Below are positions 40,428 through 50,382 of a stretch of 64,000 bases of DNA, one piece after another. A model generated the notes under the pieces. The model saw nothing but the letters and a program-made list of their open reading frames with translations. It was not told where the DNA came from and searched no databases. Where the stretch lies: contig NZ_JAPDSH010000002.1 in NCBI RefSeq assembly GCF_029143285.1, positions 361,513-425,512 of the forward strand, read 5' to 3'. This DNA is from Vagococcus proximus. Lineage in GTDB: Bacteria; Bacillota; Bacilli; Lactobacillales; Vagococcaceae. Every line of letters starts with the position of its first letter. Position 1 is the first letter of the stretch. A program made the translations under genes and the position numbers.

Positions 40428-40491
40428 AGTCAATAAAGGTCAATTAAACCAAGTGTTATTCTTTGACCTTTCCTGACCTTGTTGATATAAT
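40428..40491 (+). promoter_or_regulatory. clpB promoter with two CtsR operators
   Basis: CtsR recognises tandem heptads, RGTCAAA-NAN-RGTCAAA. AGTCAAT-AAA-GGTCAAT is at 40428-40444. The complement of GGTCAGG-AAA-GGTCAAA is at 40462-40478. The promoter TTGACC (40463-40468), 17 bp, TATAAT (40486-40491) has its -35 inside the second box. This predicts heat and protein-damage induction through CtsR; ctsR itself is not in the window. Confidence 0.92.
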
Positions 40492-40519
40492 AAGGTATAA
40501 AGTTAAGGAGGCAATGCTT

Positions 40520-43126
40520 ATGAATATAGAAAAAATGACAACAACCATGCAAGAAGCCATAGCAGCAGCCCAACAAGTGGCGATGACAAGACGTCATCAA
40601 GAGATTGATATCTGTCACTTATGGAAAATCTTTTTACAACCGGATCATTTTGCGTATAAATTCTATGCAGATGCCGGCGTACCGGTAAACGAATTTGTAG
40701 CAGCAGTTGACCGTGATTTAGATAGTAAATCAGTAGTAGAAGGCAGCAATGTTCAGTACGGACAAGGCTTAAGCCAAAATTTATTTAATTTATTGCAAGA
40801 AGCAGATAAAATCAGAGAGAGCTTTGGAGATGAATATTTAGCAACAGAAGTCATCCTACTCGCTTTGATGGAATTAAAAAATCATCCACTAGCAAAATTC
40901 TTAACCGACAGAGGGATTAAGAAACAAGACTTACGTCAAGCAGTGGAAGACTTAAGAGGGGGAGAGCGTGTGACATCACAAAACCAAGAAGAACAATATG
41001 AAGCTTTAGAGAAATATGGTACTGATTTAAATAAATTAGTGAAGAGCGGGAAACAAGACCCGATTATCGGACGTGACGATGAAATTCGTGATGTCATTCG
41101 TATCTTGTCTCGTAAAACAAAAAATAACCCTGTCTTAATTGGGGAACCAGGTGTTGGTAAAACAGCGATTATCGAAGGGTTAGCTCAACGTATTGTCCGT
41201 AAAGACGTCCCTGAAAACTTAAAAGATAAAACAATTTTTTCACTTGATATGGGTGCTTTGATTGCGGGTGCGAAATACCGTGGCGAGTTCGAAGAGCGCT
41301 TAAAAGCGGTCTTAAAAGAAGTGAAGAAAAGCGAAGGTCAAATCATCTTATTCATTGATGAAATTCATACGATTGTCGGAGCGGGTAAGACGGAAGGCAG
41401 TATGGATGCCGGTAACTTGCTGAAACCAATGTTAGCTCGTGGTGAGTTGCACTGTATTGGTGCGACAACATTAGATGAGTACCGTGAATACATGGAGCAA
41501 GATAAAGCTTTAGAACGTCGTTTCCAACGTGTGTTAGTTAAAGAGCCAACAGTCGAAGATACGATTAGTATTTTACGTGGGTTGAAAGAACGTTTTGAAA
41601 TTCATCATGGTGTTAATATTCACGATAATGCGTTGGTCGCAGCGGCTACATTATCAAACCGTTATATCACGGACCGTTATTTACCAGATAAAGCAATTGA
41701 CTTAGTCGATGAGGCCTGTGCCACAATTCGTGTAGAGATGAACTCTATGCCAACAGAATTAGACCAAGTGACACGTCGTTTGATGCAATTAGAAATTGAA
41801 GAAGCAGCCCTTAAAAAAGAGGATGATGACGCAAGTAAAAAACGTCTAGATATCCTTCAAGAAGAGTTAGCAGAATTACGAGAAGAAGCCAACTTAATGA
41901 AAATGCGTTGGGAAACAGAAAAAGCAGAAGTCAACTTACTTAGCGAAAAACGTAGTGAGATTGATAAAGCGCGTCATGAATTAGAAGAGGCAGAAAGTAA
42001 CTATGACTTAGAACAAGCGGCTGTCTTACGTCATGGTACTATTCCAAAATTAGAGCAAGAATTAAAAGATTTAGAAGCTAAAAATGAAGCAGAATCAGAT
42101 AACCGTTTAGTACAAGAAGCGGTAACTGATAATGAAATTTCAGTGGTAGTCGGACGTTTAACAGGTATTCCTATGACAAAATTAGTCGAAGGCGAACGCG
42201 AAAAAATCTTACGCTTGAATGAAACGTTACATAAACGTGTAATTGGTCAAGACGAAGCAGTAGATGCAGTATCTGATGCGGTTATTCGTTCACGTGCGGG
42301 ACTTCAAGATCCAAATCGTCCACTAGGGTCGTTCCTATTCTTAGGGCCTACAGGGGTCGGTAAAACAGAATTAGCAAAAGCTTTAGCGGAAGACCTATTC
42401 GATTCAGAAGAGCACATGGTCAGAATCGATATGAGTGAGTACATGGAAAAACATTCAGTGTCTCGTTTAGTCGGAGCACCTCCAGGATATGTGGGTTACG
42501 AAGAAGGCGGTCAATTAACAGAAGCCGTACGTCGTAGTCCATACACGATCGTCTTATTAGATGAGATTGAAAAAGCGCATCCAGATGTGTTCAACATTCT
42601 GTTACAAGTGCTTGATGATGGTCGTTTGACTGACTCTAAAGGTCGTATGGTAGACTTCAAGAATACTGTTTTAATCATGACAAGTAATGTCGGGTCTCAA
42701 ACGATGTTAGATGGCGTTACACCTGAAGGAACATTGCCGAAAGAAACAACGGATTCTGTGATGTCTCAATTACAAATGCACTTCAAACCAGAATTCTTAA
42801 ACCGTATTGATGATACGATTTTATTCACACCGTTAACATTAGACAATGTAAAACAAATCATCGACAAGATGACACGTCACCTAAGCGAACGTTTAGAAGA
42901 CCAAGATATTCAATTAGAATTATCAGAAGAAGCGAAAAGTTGGGTTGCCGAGTCAGCCTATGATCCAATTTACGGGGCTCGTCCACTTAAACGTTTCTTA
43001 ACTAAAGAAGTGGAAACACCACTTGCTAGAGAAATCGTAGCAGGTAAAGTTGGGCCACAAACAAAAGTCATCGTCACACTTAAAGATGACAGCCTACACT
43101 TCGAAACTGAAAGTTTGGAAGGTTAG
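40520..43126 (+). CDS. clpB: Disaggregase ClpB
   Basis: Hsp100 chaperone that dissolves protein aggregates with DnaK. The protein is 868 aa. A Clp N domain spans about 1-150. AAA1 has Walker [10 protein letters not shown] near residue 212. The ClpB-type middle coiled coil is at about 410-530. AAA2 has GPTGVGKTE near 608 and the C-terminal D2 segment [14 protein letters not shown]. There is no ClpP-binding IGF loop. I chose ATG 40520, with AAGGAGG 8 bases upstream; the longer frame from 40463 begins within the CtsR box. Confidence 0.95.
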   Translation: MNIEKMTTTMQEAIAAAQQVAMTRRHQEIDICHLWKIFLQPDHFAYKFYADAGVPVNEFVAAVDRDLDSKSVVEGSNVQYGQGLSQNLFNLLQEADKIRESFGDEYLATEVILLALMELKNHPLAKFLTDRGIKKQDLRQAVEDLRGGERVTSQNQEEQYEALEKYGTDLNKLVKSGKQDPIIGRDDEIRDVIRILSRKTKNNPVLIGEPGVGKTAIIEGLAQRIVRKDVPENLKDKTIFSLDMGALIAGAKYRGEFEERLKAVLKEVKKSEGQIILFIDEIHTIVGAGKTEGSMDAGNLLKPMLARGELHCIGATTLDEYREYMEQDKALERRFQRVLVKEPTVEDTISILRGLKERFEIHHGVNIHDNALVAAATLSNRYITDRYLPDKAIDLVDEACATIRVEMNSMPTELDQVTRRLMQLEIEEAALKKEDDDASKKRLDILQEELAELREEANLMKMRWETEKAEVNLLSEKRSEIDKARHELEEAESNYDLEQAAVLRHGTIPKLEQELKDLEAKNEAESDNRLVQEAVTDNEISVVVGRLTGIPMTKLVEGEREKILRLNETLHKRVIGQDEAVDAVSDAVIRSRAGLQDPNRPLGSFLFLGPTGVGKTELAKALAEDLFDSEEHMVRIDMSEYMEKHSVSRLVGAPPGYVGYEEGGQLTEAVRRSPYTIVLLDEIEKAHPDVFNILLQVLDDGRLTDSKGRMVDFKNTVLIMTSNVGSQTMLDGVTPEGTLPKETTDSVMSQLQMHFKPEFLNRIDDTILFTPLTLDNVKQIIDKMTRHLSERLEDQDIQLELSEEAKSWVAESAYDPIYGARPLKRFLTKEVETPLAREIVAGKVGPQTKVIVTLKDDSLHFETESLEG

Positions 43127-43151
43127 GAAGGTAATAGAAAAGATAAAGGAA

Positions 43152-43182
43152 AAGACATGCCAGAGATGGCATGTCTTTTTTT
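43152..43182. terminator. Terminator between clpB and the convergent DUF2712-like gene
   Basis: Hairpin AAAGACATGCCA / TGGCATGTCTTT with a 5-base loop and T run; the A-rich left side allows leftward termination too. Confidence 0.88.
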
Positions 43183-43186
43183 GTTC

Positions 43187-43609
43187 CTACCAAGTTTCTT
43201 CATCCCAATTCCCAGAAACATTATAGCTATCCCCATTAAAATTATTGTTTTCTGCAGTTAGCCAAACATTAATTTGACTGGCTGATTTATAAGCATCCTT
43301 GTAATAGGGCCCGGAACCTTGTTTAGCATTTACCGTTTTACTTACGTTAGTATCGTTTTTATTTTCTAACCAAAATTTTGTGATAGTACCTTTTCCTTCA
43401 CCACTTTTAAGAAGTTTGACCTTCCATTGATTATCCGTGTGAGTTGTTTGTCTGTATTGTCCAGTTGCTTCATGACCATTGCTTTGATAGGAAGGGACAC
43501 GAAAATTAAATGAGATATTATCATCAGTTGCGAGAGCGTTAATATAGAAACTTGAACTAAGTGTGACGACACTTGCGAGAGCAAAAAATAGAGTTTTCTT
43601 TTTCAACAT
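43187..43609 (-). CDS. Secreted DUF2712-like small protein
   Basis: A 140-aa exported protein. The signal peptide (MLKKKTLFFALASVVTL onward) probably ends at INALA. The mature part of about 114 aa is rich in Asn, Ser, Thr and Tyr: YRQTTHTDNQWKVKL, GEGKGTITKFWL, VNAKQGSGPYYKDAYKSAS and the end SGNWDEETW. These features resemble the DUF2712 family as I remember it; function unknown. I chose ATG 43609, which has a full AAAGGAGGTGAT ribosome binding site; GTG 43618 lies within it. It is the last gene of a leftward operon with an ABC transporter, suggesting an exported peptide or toxin-like cargo with an immunity system. Confidence 0.75.
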   Translation of the reverse strand: MLKKKTLFFALASVVTLSSSFYINALATDDNISFNFRVPSYQSNGHEATGQYRQTTHTDNQWKVKLLKSGEGKGTITKFWLENKNDTNVSKTVNAKQGSGPYYKDAYKSASQINVWLTAENNNFNGDSYNVSGNWDEETW

Positions 43610-43635
43610 TATTATCACCTCCTTTCAATGACGAT

Positions 43636-44268
43636 TTAACTTATCAACTCACCATCAACCATTTTCATAATGTGGTCTGCTAGGGCAAGGAGTTCTTCTT
43701 TATTATGTGTTGCCAAAATGATGGTACAGCCTCGTTCTTTTAAGTCGAGTAATATATCATGTATCAACTGAACGCTATCTTCATCCAAGGCGTTGGTAGG
43801 TTCATCGAGTAGTAACAAGGATGGCTTTTCAAAAATAGCTTGAGCTAAACTTAATTTTTGTTTCATTCCTAAGGAGTAGTTCTTAACTTTCGTATGCTCA
43901 TGACCGCCAAGGCCGACTTGTTTTAAGCTGTCTAAAATATCGTCATCTGTGGCAGTCTTATTGATTTTACTCAGCATTTTCAGGTTTTCGTAGCCTGTCA
44001 TATTAGGTAAAAGTTCAGTATGTTCGATGATAATTCCTGTGTGAGGTGGAAAGTCGATATCCTTTTGGAGAAGCTTTCCATCTATAGTAACTGTTCCTGT
44101 AGTGGGGAAGATTAAACCAGAGATCGCCCGAAGTAACATGGTTTTACCAGAACCATTTTGTCCGTGGAGACCGTAGATTGTTCCATTCTCAAAGTGATAG
44201 TTGATTGAGTTAAGGACAGGTCGTTTTTTGATTAGTTTTGAGTAGTTTTCAATGTCAATGATAGGCAT
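43636..44268 (-). CDS. ABC transporter ATPase, bacteriocin-resistance type
   Basis: A 210-aa ATPase. Walker A GQNGSGKTM lies near residue 35, the signature YSLGMKQKLSLAQA near 131 and Walker B LLLLDEPTNALDED near 151. The LGM(K/R)QKL form of the signature is typical of ABC-2 exporters involved in peptide resistance or immunity. It is encoded between three membrane subunits and the DUF2712-like peptide. Confidence 0.92.
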   Translation of the reverse strand: MPIIDIENYSKLIKKRPVLNSINYHFENGTIYGLHGQNGSGKTMLLRAISGLIFPTTGTVTIDGKLLQKDIDFPPHTGIIIEHTELLPNMTGYENLKMLSKINKTATDDDILDSLKQVGLGGHEHTKVKNYSLGMKQKLSLAQAIFEKPSLLLLDEPTNALDEDSVQLIHDILLDLKERGCTIILATHNKEELLALADHIMKMVDGELIS

Positions 44269-44283
44269 CTGAGTTCCTTCTTT

Positions 44284-44988
44284 CTATATCCAATTTTTAG
44301 TTTTAAAGAGGTGTAACATCAATCCAATACTGCAAACCATCACACTACTCATAATTATTAATGACAAGAGTGTCGGATAAGGTAAGGACTGGCTAAAATG
44401 ATTAAATCTATTTGTAAGTGTCAAGTTCAGTGGAAGTAAGGCATTTAGCCAAGAACCTGGTGCTAGAAAATTTAGGATATCGCTAACAAACACTGAGCAA
44501 CTAACAGATAAAAGTGTTGCGATGAGTGCTTTAGGACTGTCTAGTAATAATTCTAAAAGAGCTTGTATCACTAAAATAAAGCATAGGAATAAGCAGTTAA
44601 GGATGTAAGGCTTAATCAGTGGGACTAAACTAGGTAGAACTGGAACAGTTAATTTAAGATACAGACAAAATGTTAGGACTTTTAAGGTCTCCATAATGAT
44701 TACAAACTGAATAATTTGCTTCAAAAAAATTGTAAAGATAGGGTAAATACTATGAGAACGAATTAAAATACAAGGAACGATTTCTTTAAGATGACTTTCG
44801 ATTACCCCCATAGTAAGACAGGCATACGACCCAACATTAAAAAAGTAACATAAAATAAAGATTATTCTGGCGTGATAGTCTGGTCCAGCATAGAGAGTTG
44901 AAACAAGCCCAGGTTGAGAAAAATGTTGCGCTATTAAGATGTAAAAAATAGTTAAGATACCCATGACACTATAATTAATCCGATTCAT
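44284..44988 (-). CDS. ABC-2-like membrane subunit
   Basis: A 234-aa integral membrane protein with about six hydrophobic helices and no catalytic motif. It follows another membrane subunit with which it overlaps by 14 bases, and precedes the ATPase. I infer that it is part of an ABC exporter or immunity complex; no clear named family. Confidence 0.75.
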   Translation of the reverse strand: MNRINYSVMGILTIFYILIAQHFSQPGLVSTLYAGPDYHARIIFILCYFFNVGSYACLTMGVIESHLKEIVPCILIRSHSIYPIFTIFLKQIIQFVIIMETLKVLTFCLYLKLTVPVLPSLVPLIKPYILNCLFLCFILVIQALLELLLDSPKALIATLLSVSCSVFVSDILNFLAPGSWLNALLPLNLTLTNRFNHFSQSLPYPTLLSLIIMSSVMVCSIGLMLHLFKTKNWI

Positions 44989-45676
44989 TCAGAAAATCCT
45001 TTCTATTAAAAAGTAGGGACGCGATAAGAGCTGTCCCGATAGAGAGTGTGATGAGATTAGCTAATATGAGGCTATACCCTATTAAGTTAACCGCACCAGA
45101 GGCTTTTATAAAAGTGTCTAAAATTTCAAATGAACGGATGGGACTAGGAAAAAATAAAAATAAGCCGCCATAAGTCATGAGAGCACTGAATAAAAAGCTA
45201 ATGCTAAGTGCTTGAGTATGTGTTTTGAAAATGAGACTGATGATTATGAAAACAAGTCCTAGCCACAAATAAAAAAGAAACATAATCACGGCATAGAGCA
45301 TCATGCTACGGTAAAAATGAGTAGAAGATAAGATGGCATGAGAGAAACGATACCGATTTAAAAGAAGACTACTTCCTATAAATAAACTGGTAAATGCCAA
45401 GGAAATCCAAGAATATCTGATGATATGACAGGTGAGAGATTGTTGACGACTTCGGCGAATTAAGAGTTGTACCTTTGGTAAGGGAGGTAACAGGATGAAA
45501 AATAATAAAGCATTAATTGTCCCAAGTCTTAACATAGAGTTATAGCCGGAGTAAGGTTCATTAGTATCAAGAATACTAAGTACTGTATTGTGTAAGTCTA
45601 GGTTTCTACTACCAAAGAGCCAAGAAAAGATAAAAATAGCCAAACATAGAATATATTTTAATAAATTATAGTTCAT
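44975..45676 (-). CDS. ABC-2-like membrane subunit, possibly DUF2705 type
   Basis: A 233-aa membrane protein with about six helices. The N-terminal half (helix, extracellular loop LDTNEPYSGYNSMLRLGTINALLFF read in two pieces, then a basic loop RRSRQQSLTCHIIRY) resembles DUF2705-type proteins that accompany DUF2712 genes, though I cannot confirm this. It overlaps both neighbours (45666-45676 and 44975-44988), so translation is coupled. Confidence 0.72.
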   Translation of the reverse strand: MNYNLLKYILCLAIFIFSWLFGSRNLDLHNTVLSILDTNEPYSGYNSMLRLGTINALLFFILLPPLPKVQLLIRRSRQQSLTCHIIRYSWISLAFTSLFIGSSLLLNRYRFSHAILSSTHFYRSMMLYAVIMFLFYLWLGLVFIIISLIFKTHTQALSISFLFSALMTYGGLFLFFPSPIRSFEILDTFIKASGAVNLIGYSLILANLITLSIGTALIASLLFNRKDFLNESD

Positions 45677-46490
45677 GATATCTCCTTTGGTAAATTATGG
45701 CAGTGACAGTAACAATGAGTACAAGACTAGTGTAGACGAGTAGCGCGGGTATAATACTATCCAATCCGTATTCGATAAAAGGCTGCATCACATAAGTTAG
45801 ACTATTGGGTGCTATGATTTGAATAATCCATATTAAGAAGCAAGCAGGATAGACAACTTTGGGATTTGGGAATAAAAATGAAAGACTCAGACATAAAATA
45901 GAGAGTAGGGCGGTCAGTACTGAAAATACTAAAATATAAGCGAAATAAATACTGTAGGGATGGTCGATTGAAAAATTAAGCAGAGTGGGATTCGGATTAC
46001 GATAAAGCTCTAACCCTTGAAAGCCATAGCCTTTGTGGAAGACGAGGGTGACTAGTCCAAAATTAAGAAGTAAGCCGCTAAATGCTACGATAAAAGATAA
46101 ACTTGTGGTTAAGATATAACGTTTCTTTAGCCAGTCTTTTCGAGATAGCTTGGTTAACTGTATGCTATCAATGCCATTTTTCATATCTGTTAAATAATAA
46201 TCGCCATTAATAGCAAGTAATAATAAAGGGAGTACCCAGATGTACAGCATTTGTGGCAGATGGCCCGGCGTATTGCCTGCTAAAAAAGAGGTAGCTGCAG
46301 GATGAATGTCAAACTGATGGTCAAATGGATGTGTTTGGAAATAATGGTAATAATAAACAGGGTCAGTCAGATATTCTTGAAATTCTTGTGTAAGGCTAAG
46401 TAAAAAGTCGAGTAGAGGAATAGCAATCATAAAGCCGATGAAAAAGAGACTGCGTTTATTTTTTGAAATACGATAAAGTTCTGCTTGCAT
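45666..46490 (-). CDS. ABC-2-like membrane subunit, first gene of the operon
   Basis: A 274-aa membrane protein with an N-terminal MQAELYRISKNKRSLFFIGF (cytoplasmic basic stretch then helix), an extracellular loop of about 55 residues and five further helices, an ABC-2 permease pattern. It has an AAAAAGGGTGAT ribosome binding site. The upstream region has TATAAT-like boxes and a GAATATA / TATATTC dyad at 46517-46547 that may bind a regulator. Confidence 0.78.
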   Translation of the reverse strand: MQAELYRISKNKRSLFFIGFMIAIPLLDFLLSLTQEFQEYLTDPVYYYHYFQTHPFDHQFDIHPAATSFLAGNTPGHLPQMLYIWVLPLLLLAINGDYYLTDMKNGIDSIQLTKLSRKDWLKKRYILTTSLSFIVAFSGLLLNFGLVTLVFHKGYGFQGLELYRNPNPTLLNFSIDHPYSIYFAYILVFSVLTALLSILCLSLSFLFPNPKVVYPACFLIWIIQIIAPNSLTYVMQPFIEYGLDSIIPALLVYTSLVLIVTVTAIIYQRRYHEL

Positions 46491-46704
46491 ATAATCACCC
46501 TTTTTAATTTTTTTAGGAATATAGTCCTATTATATCGGATTATATTCGAAATTGGAACCTTAAATTAAGAGTGGGATTCAGTCTTTTTCATTAAAACCCT
46601 CTAAAAATATCACCTATATTTAAAGGGAAATCATAAGAAATCCCCTATCTCTTTTCAAGCTATGCTAAAATGAACCCACAATTACTCAAGTTGGAGGTAG
46701 AAAA

Positions 46705-48975
46705 ATGAGTCAGGGTGTATCAGTCTTACCGTTTGACATATCGTTGGTATCGATAGTTAGCGCATCGCCAGAGAAGGATAATCAGTATCGGTTATTTTTT
46801 GCAGTAGAAGGGACAGTGTCGTATCAGTTAGAGGGACAACAGGGGCAACTGAAAAAAGACGAGTTGCTTGTGATTAACCCTAATGAAAGTTTCACACTGA
46901 CATCAGAAGAAGATAATGCGATTTTGTTTATGACCTTTGATCGCAGCTTGATTGAGGGGACTAATCGATATGATCGGTTACCGTTAATTGTAAATGATTT
47001 GAGTAAGTTAACGTTGATTAAAGAAAGTCAGCTAGACATTGTGAAGAAGAATTTACTGTTGATTTTATTGGATTGTATCGGTGGAGAGAGCAATGTATTT
47101 GATCAACTGCAAAAGTTTTATGAGCTGTTGGCTATCTTGGTAGGAGAGTTTGTCGTCGGGTATCAAGAGGAACAAACCGATGAGCGTTTGCCACAAGTAG
47201 AGGACTCACGTATTTCAGAGACGCTTCGTTATATTGAGGGGCATTATCAAGAGAAATTAAGTTTAGAACAGTTAGCTAATTTACAGTATTTAACACCGTT
47301 TTATTTTTCAAAACTATTTAAAGATGAAGTCGGGATGAGTTTGTCTGATTATCTGCAAACACGTCGAGGGGCAAAGGCTAAAGAACTGTTAGAGCAACCA
47401 GAGTTGACGATTTCTCAAATTGCAGATGAGGCAGGTTTCTCCAATGAAAAAGCCTTTTATAAGTTTTTCCGAGAAACCTATGGCCTGACACCTAAACAGT
47501 ATCAAAAGCAAGTCAGTTCTGAATCGGTTGAGTTGGAATCCGATGATGTTAGACCAATCGAAACAGAAGAAATCTACCGTTTACTGTCTTATATTTTGGT
47601 AAATAAAAATATCCCGTATCGTTTTTATAACAATCAAGGGAGTCTAAATTTATCTGTCAAAGAATCTTTAGATATGTCGTTAAGCTTGCCAGATCGCTTG
47701 GTTACTATTGGAAATGTTGAAAATGGGGAGAAAGCGATTGTCCAGAAACAATTGGTACAGTTGCAACAAGAGCAAGGATTTGAGTTTATTCATTTTACAG
47801 AATTGCTAACAGAGGATAATTTTAGTTATTCCAATGAGATGGTCTCTAATTTTATTCGCAATAGAAATTGGTTTGATTTTATTAATGAGCAAGGTTTAAA
47901 ACCGATGGTCCGCCTAACGTTGCCTCAACAGGTGAAAAGTTTTCATGATTTAGAAGACTGGTTTGCCACTTACCGAGAGACGTTGGTTTATTTGAAATCA
48001 CGGGAGCAAGCCCTGCACATTGAGATGGCGATTGTCGCGTATGATGAGCAGTTTCAACAGTATCAATTAGTTTATGATTGGATGAAAGAAATCAGTGATG
48101 ATTTTACCGTAGGTTTAAAATTAAATTTAACGACACAAGAAGAGTTGCTTCAGCTAGAGGAACATCTGGTGAAGTATCAACCGATTATTGAGTTTTATAG
48201 TGTGATATTAGTTGGTGAGATCGATACGCAAAAAGGCACGCAAGGTAATGATATTATCGAGAAAATTACGTATTTAGCTGATTTTTTAGATGGGTTAAAA
48301 TTGGAGAGTGTACCCATTTATTTACTAGATTGGAACACGTTAATGGGGTATGGTGATGTGTTGAGTGGGACATTTTACCGTGCAGCCTTGATTTTAGATA
48401 CAATAGTGGCGCTTGCGGATCGTTTGAGTGGTATCGGCTATTGGTTAAATATTGGGATTGACCGAACAGATGAAGACAAATGTGAAATCAGTTCACTATC
48501 GTTGTTTATGTATGATGGACTTCGTCGACCGGTGTATCATGCCTTAACGTTACTTTATCAATTGAGCAATCAAGTCTTAGTAAAAACAGAAACCAGTGTC
48601 TTGACCTTTGATAAAAAACGCGAGGCGTATCAGATGGTTATTTGGAATCCAACGTATATGAATCCTTTGTATTCACTAGATTATCACAGTATACAAAAAC
48701 AAAATCATGAGTTAATGGTCGCCCTAAAAGGTTTGCCACAAGGAACGTACTTCATAAAGAAATACACGTTGAGTAAAGACCAGGGTGGGATTTATAACAC
48801 GTGGCTATCACTAGGTGGTGTACGAGAGATAGACCGTGCGAGCCAAAATCATCTTGAGACAACGATTTTACCTCAGTTGGAAGTACAAGAAAAAGCAGTG
48901 ACAAATGAATTAGCATTCCAGTTAGAGATGAGCTTTAATTCGTGTCACCTATTAGAGATTAAAAAAGTTAAATAG
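46705..48975 (+). CDS. AraC-family regulator with C-terminal GH39-like domain
   Basis: A 756-aa fusion. The N-terminal cupin-like sensor (about 1-160; RLFFAVEGTVSYQLEG, LLVINPNESFTL) is followed by two AraC helix-turn-helix motifs (about 172-272; LSLEQLANLQYLTPFYFSKLFK and ISQIADEAGFSNEKAFYKFFRETYG in pieces). A domain of about 450 aa resembling GH39 beta-xylosidases comes last. In such fusions the GH-like domain probably binds sugars rather than acting as an enzyme. It is immediately upstream of the MFS and M20 genes, making it their candidate regulator. GGAGGTAG ribosome binding site. Confidence 0.85.
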   Translation: MSQGVSVLPFDISLVSIVSASPEKDNQYRLFFAVEGTVSYQLEGQQGQLKKDELLVINPNESFTLTSEEDNAILFMTFDRSLIEGTNRYDRLPLIVNDLSKLTLIKESQLDIVKKNLLLILLDCIGGESNVFDQLQKFYELLAILVGEFVVGYQEEQTDERLPQVEDSRISETLRYIEGHYQEKLSLEQLANLQYLTPFYFSKLFKDEVGMSLSDYLQTRRGAKAKELLEQPELTISQIADEAGFSNEKAFYKFFRETYGLTPKQYQKQVSSESVELESDDVRPIETEEIYRLLSYILVNKNIPYRFYNNQGSLNLSVKESLDMSLSLPDRLVTIGNVENGEKAIVQKQLVQLQQEQGFEFIHFTELLTEDNFSYSNEMVSNFIRNRNWFDFINEQGLKPMVRLTLPQQVKSFHDLEDWFATYRETLVYLKSREQALHIEMAIVAYDEQFQQYQLVYDWMKEISDDFTVGLKLNLTTQEELLQLEEHLVKYQPIIEFYSVILVGEIDTQKGTQGNDIIEKITYLADFLDGLKLESVPIYLLDWNTLMGYGDVLSGTFYRAALILDTIVALADRLSGIGYWLNIGIDRTDEDKCEISSLSLFMYDGLRRPVYHALTLLYQLSNQVLVKTETSVLTFDKKREAYQMVIWNPTYMNPLYSLDYHSIQKQNHELMVALKGLPQGTYFIKKYTLSKDQGGIYNTWLSLGGVREIDRASQNHLETTILPQLEVQEKAVTNELAFQLEMSFNSCHLLEIKKVK

Positions 48976-48977
48976 AA

Positions 48978-49020
48978 TAATCGTATCTTTTGACTGTCAA
49001 AAGATACGATTATTTTTTTG
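48978..49020 (+). terminator. Terminator after the AraC-type gene
   Basis: Hairpin AATCGTATCTTTTGAC / GTCAAAAGATACGATT-like stem (perfect over about 15 bp) followed by ATTTTTTT. Confidence 0.93.
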
Positions 49021-49092
49021 GTGATGTATAAATAACGTATGATAAGGGGAGTTTTTCATATGGAATAAACTTATATATATCTTTCACAAACG

Positions 49093-49122
49093 TATAATAC
49101 TAAGTGTGAGAGCGTTATCACA
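49093..49122 (+). promoter_or_regulatory. Promoter -10 and candidate cre site before the MFS gene
   Basis: TATAAT at 49093-49098 (no strong -35). Just downstream, TGAGAGCGTTATCA (49107-49120) matches the CcpA cre consensus TGNAARCGNWWNCA with one mismatch and sits within the palindrome TGTGAGAGCGTTATCACA. A cre at the transcription start would give carbon catabolite repression. Confidence 0.65.
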
Positions 49123-49152
49123 CGCTTCAAGACAAATTTCAGGAGGGTTAAT

Positions 49153-50367
49153 ATGATTAACACGAAACAAAAAGAGTTATCGAAAGGTGGCAGTATCAAA
49201 TTAGTCATTGCGCTTATGGCAGGTTATTCAATGGTTTATATGGATAAAAATATGATTTCAACTGCAATTATTCCCATTGCCAAGCAATTAGACTTTGCCC
49301 CGTCACAAACAGGGATGATTATGAGTATGTTCTTCTTAGGTTACTCATTAATGCAAATTCCAGGAGGTTGGTTAGCAGACAAGATTGGTGCTAAAAAAGT
49401 TCTGATGATTTCATTAGGAATGATTTCATTATTTTCATTCTTATTCGGAACAGTTAGTAGTTTAATGTTATTCTTCTGTATTCGTTTCTTTGCAGGGATT
49501 GGACACGGAGGCTATCCACCAAGTTGTTCTAAATCAGTAGCTGAGAATTTCCCACAAGAAAAACGTACGTTGGTTCAATCATGTATCTTATCTACATCAG
49601 GTATTGGTGGGATTTTAGCCTTTACATTAGGCGCGAACTTAATCGCAAACAATTGGCGTTATGCTTACTTAGCGTTAGGGTCATTATTCTTATTAGCACT
49701 AGTACTAGTGGCGTTATTTGTTCCTAAAACTGAGCCAGTTGCGAAAGAAGCTAAAGTTAAATCATCTGTATCATTTAAAGAAATGATTTTAAACAAAGAC
49801 GTTATTATTTTATTTATTGCAATGTTATTCTTAAACATTACGTACTACGGTAGTATGTCATGGTTACCAAGTTACTTAACGGAAACATATGACTTAAGTA
49901 TTCAGTCAGCAGGGTATATTTTAACTGCGAATTCAATCGCACAAGTAATCGGAACAGTGTCAACAGGTTTCTTGTTATCTAAATTCTTCGTTGGACGCGA
50001 AAAATTATTTGTGATGGGTGGTTCTGTTATTATTGCAGCCATGATTATGCTTTTAATTAATACAGACTTACTTTGGTTATCATCAATCTTAGTTGTATTT
50101 ATTGGCATGTTAACTATTTCATGTTTCACAGCTGTATTCACTTGGCCACATAAATTATTTGAAGAAAATTCAATTGGGTTATCGATTGGTATTGTCAATA
50201 CAGGTGGAACACTTGGTGGGTTCTTAGCCCCAATGATCTTAGGTAAATTAATTGAAAAAGCAGATGGTTCTTATTCATTAGCCTTTACCTTTATTGCAGC
50301 AGCGATTGTTGTTGCAGGTCTATTAACATTCTTAGTTTCGAATAAAAAACAAGCATCAGCAAACTAA
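49153..50367 (+). CDS. MFS transporter, anion:cation symporter-like
   Basis: A 404-aa, 12-helix major facilitator. It has the loop 2-3 motif GGWLADKIGAKKV near residue 74 and the helix 4 pattern FFAGIGHGGYPPSCSKSVAENFP near 115 typical of the ACS (GudP/ExuT/NanT-like) branch, which imports organic anions, sugar acids or conjugates. It is paired with an M20 amidohydrolase gene 15 bases downstream, suggesting uptake of a conjugate that is then hydrolysed. It could also be the transporter for the glycan-asparagine genes on the other side of the island. Confidence 0.88.
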   Translation: MINTKQKELSKGGSIKLVIALMAGYSMVYMDKNMISTAIIPIAKQLDFAPSQTGMIMSMFFLGYSLMQIPGGWLADKIGAKKVLMISLGMISLFSFLFGTVSSLMLFFCIRFFAGIGHGGYPPSCSKSVAENFPQEKRTLVQSCILSTSGIGGILAFTLGANLIANNWRYAYLALGSLFLLALVLVALFVPKTEPVAKEAKVKSSVSFKEMILNKDVIILFIAMLFLNITYYGSMSWLPSYLTETYDLSIQSAGYILTANSIAQVIGTVSTGFLLSKFFVGREKLFVMGGSVIIAAMIMLLINTDLLWLSSILVVFIGMLTISCFTAVFTWPHKLFEENSIGLSIGIVNTGGTLGGFLAPMILGKLIEKADGSYSLAFTFIAAAIVVAGLLTFLVSNKKQASAN

Positions 50368-50382
50368 TCGGAGGTTGAAATT

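Noticed and set aside
40463..40519. N-terminal extension of clpB
   Set aside because: It starts within the CtsR operator and -35 element; ATG 40520 has AAGGAGG at the right distance.
43187..43609. Lactococcin 972-type bacteriocin
   Set aside because: The operon layout is similar, but the mature sequence does not resemble lactococcin 972; the DUF2712-like pattern fits better.
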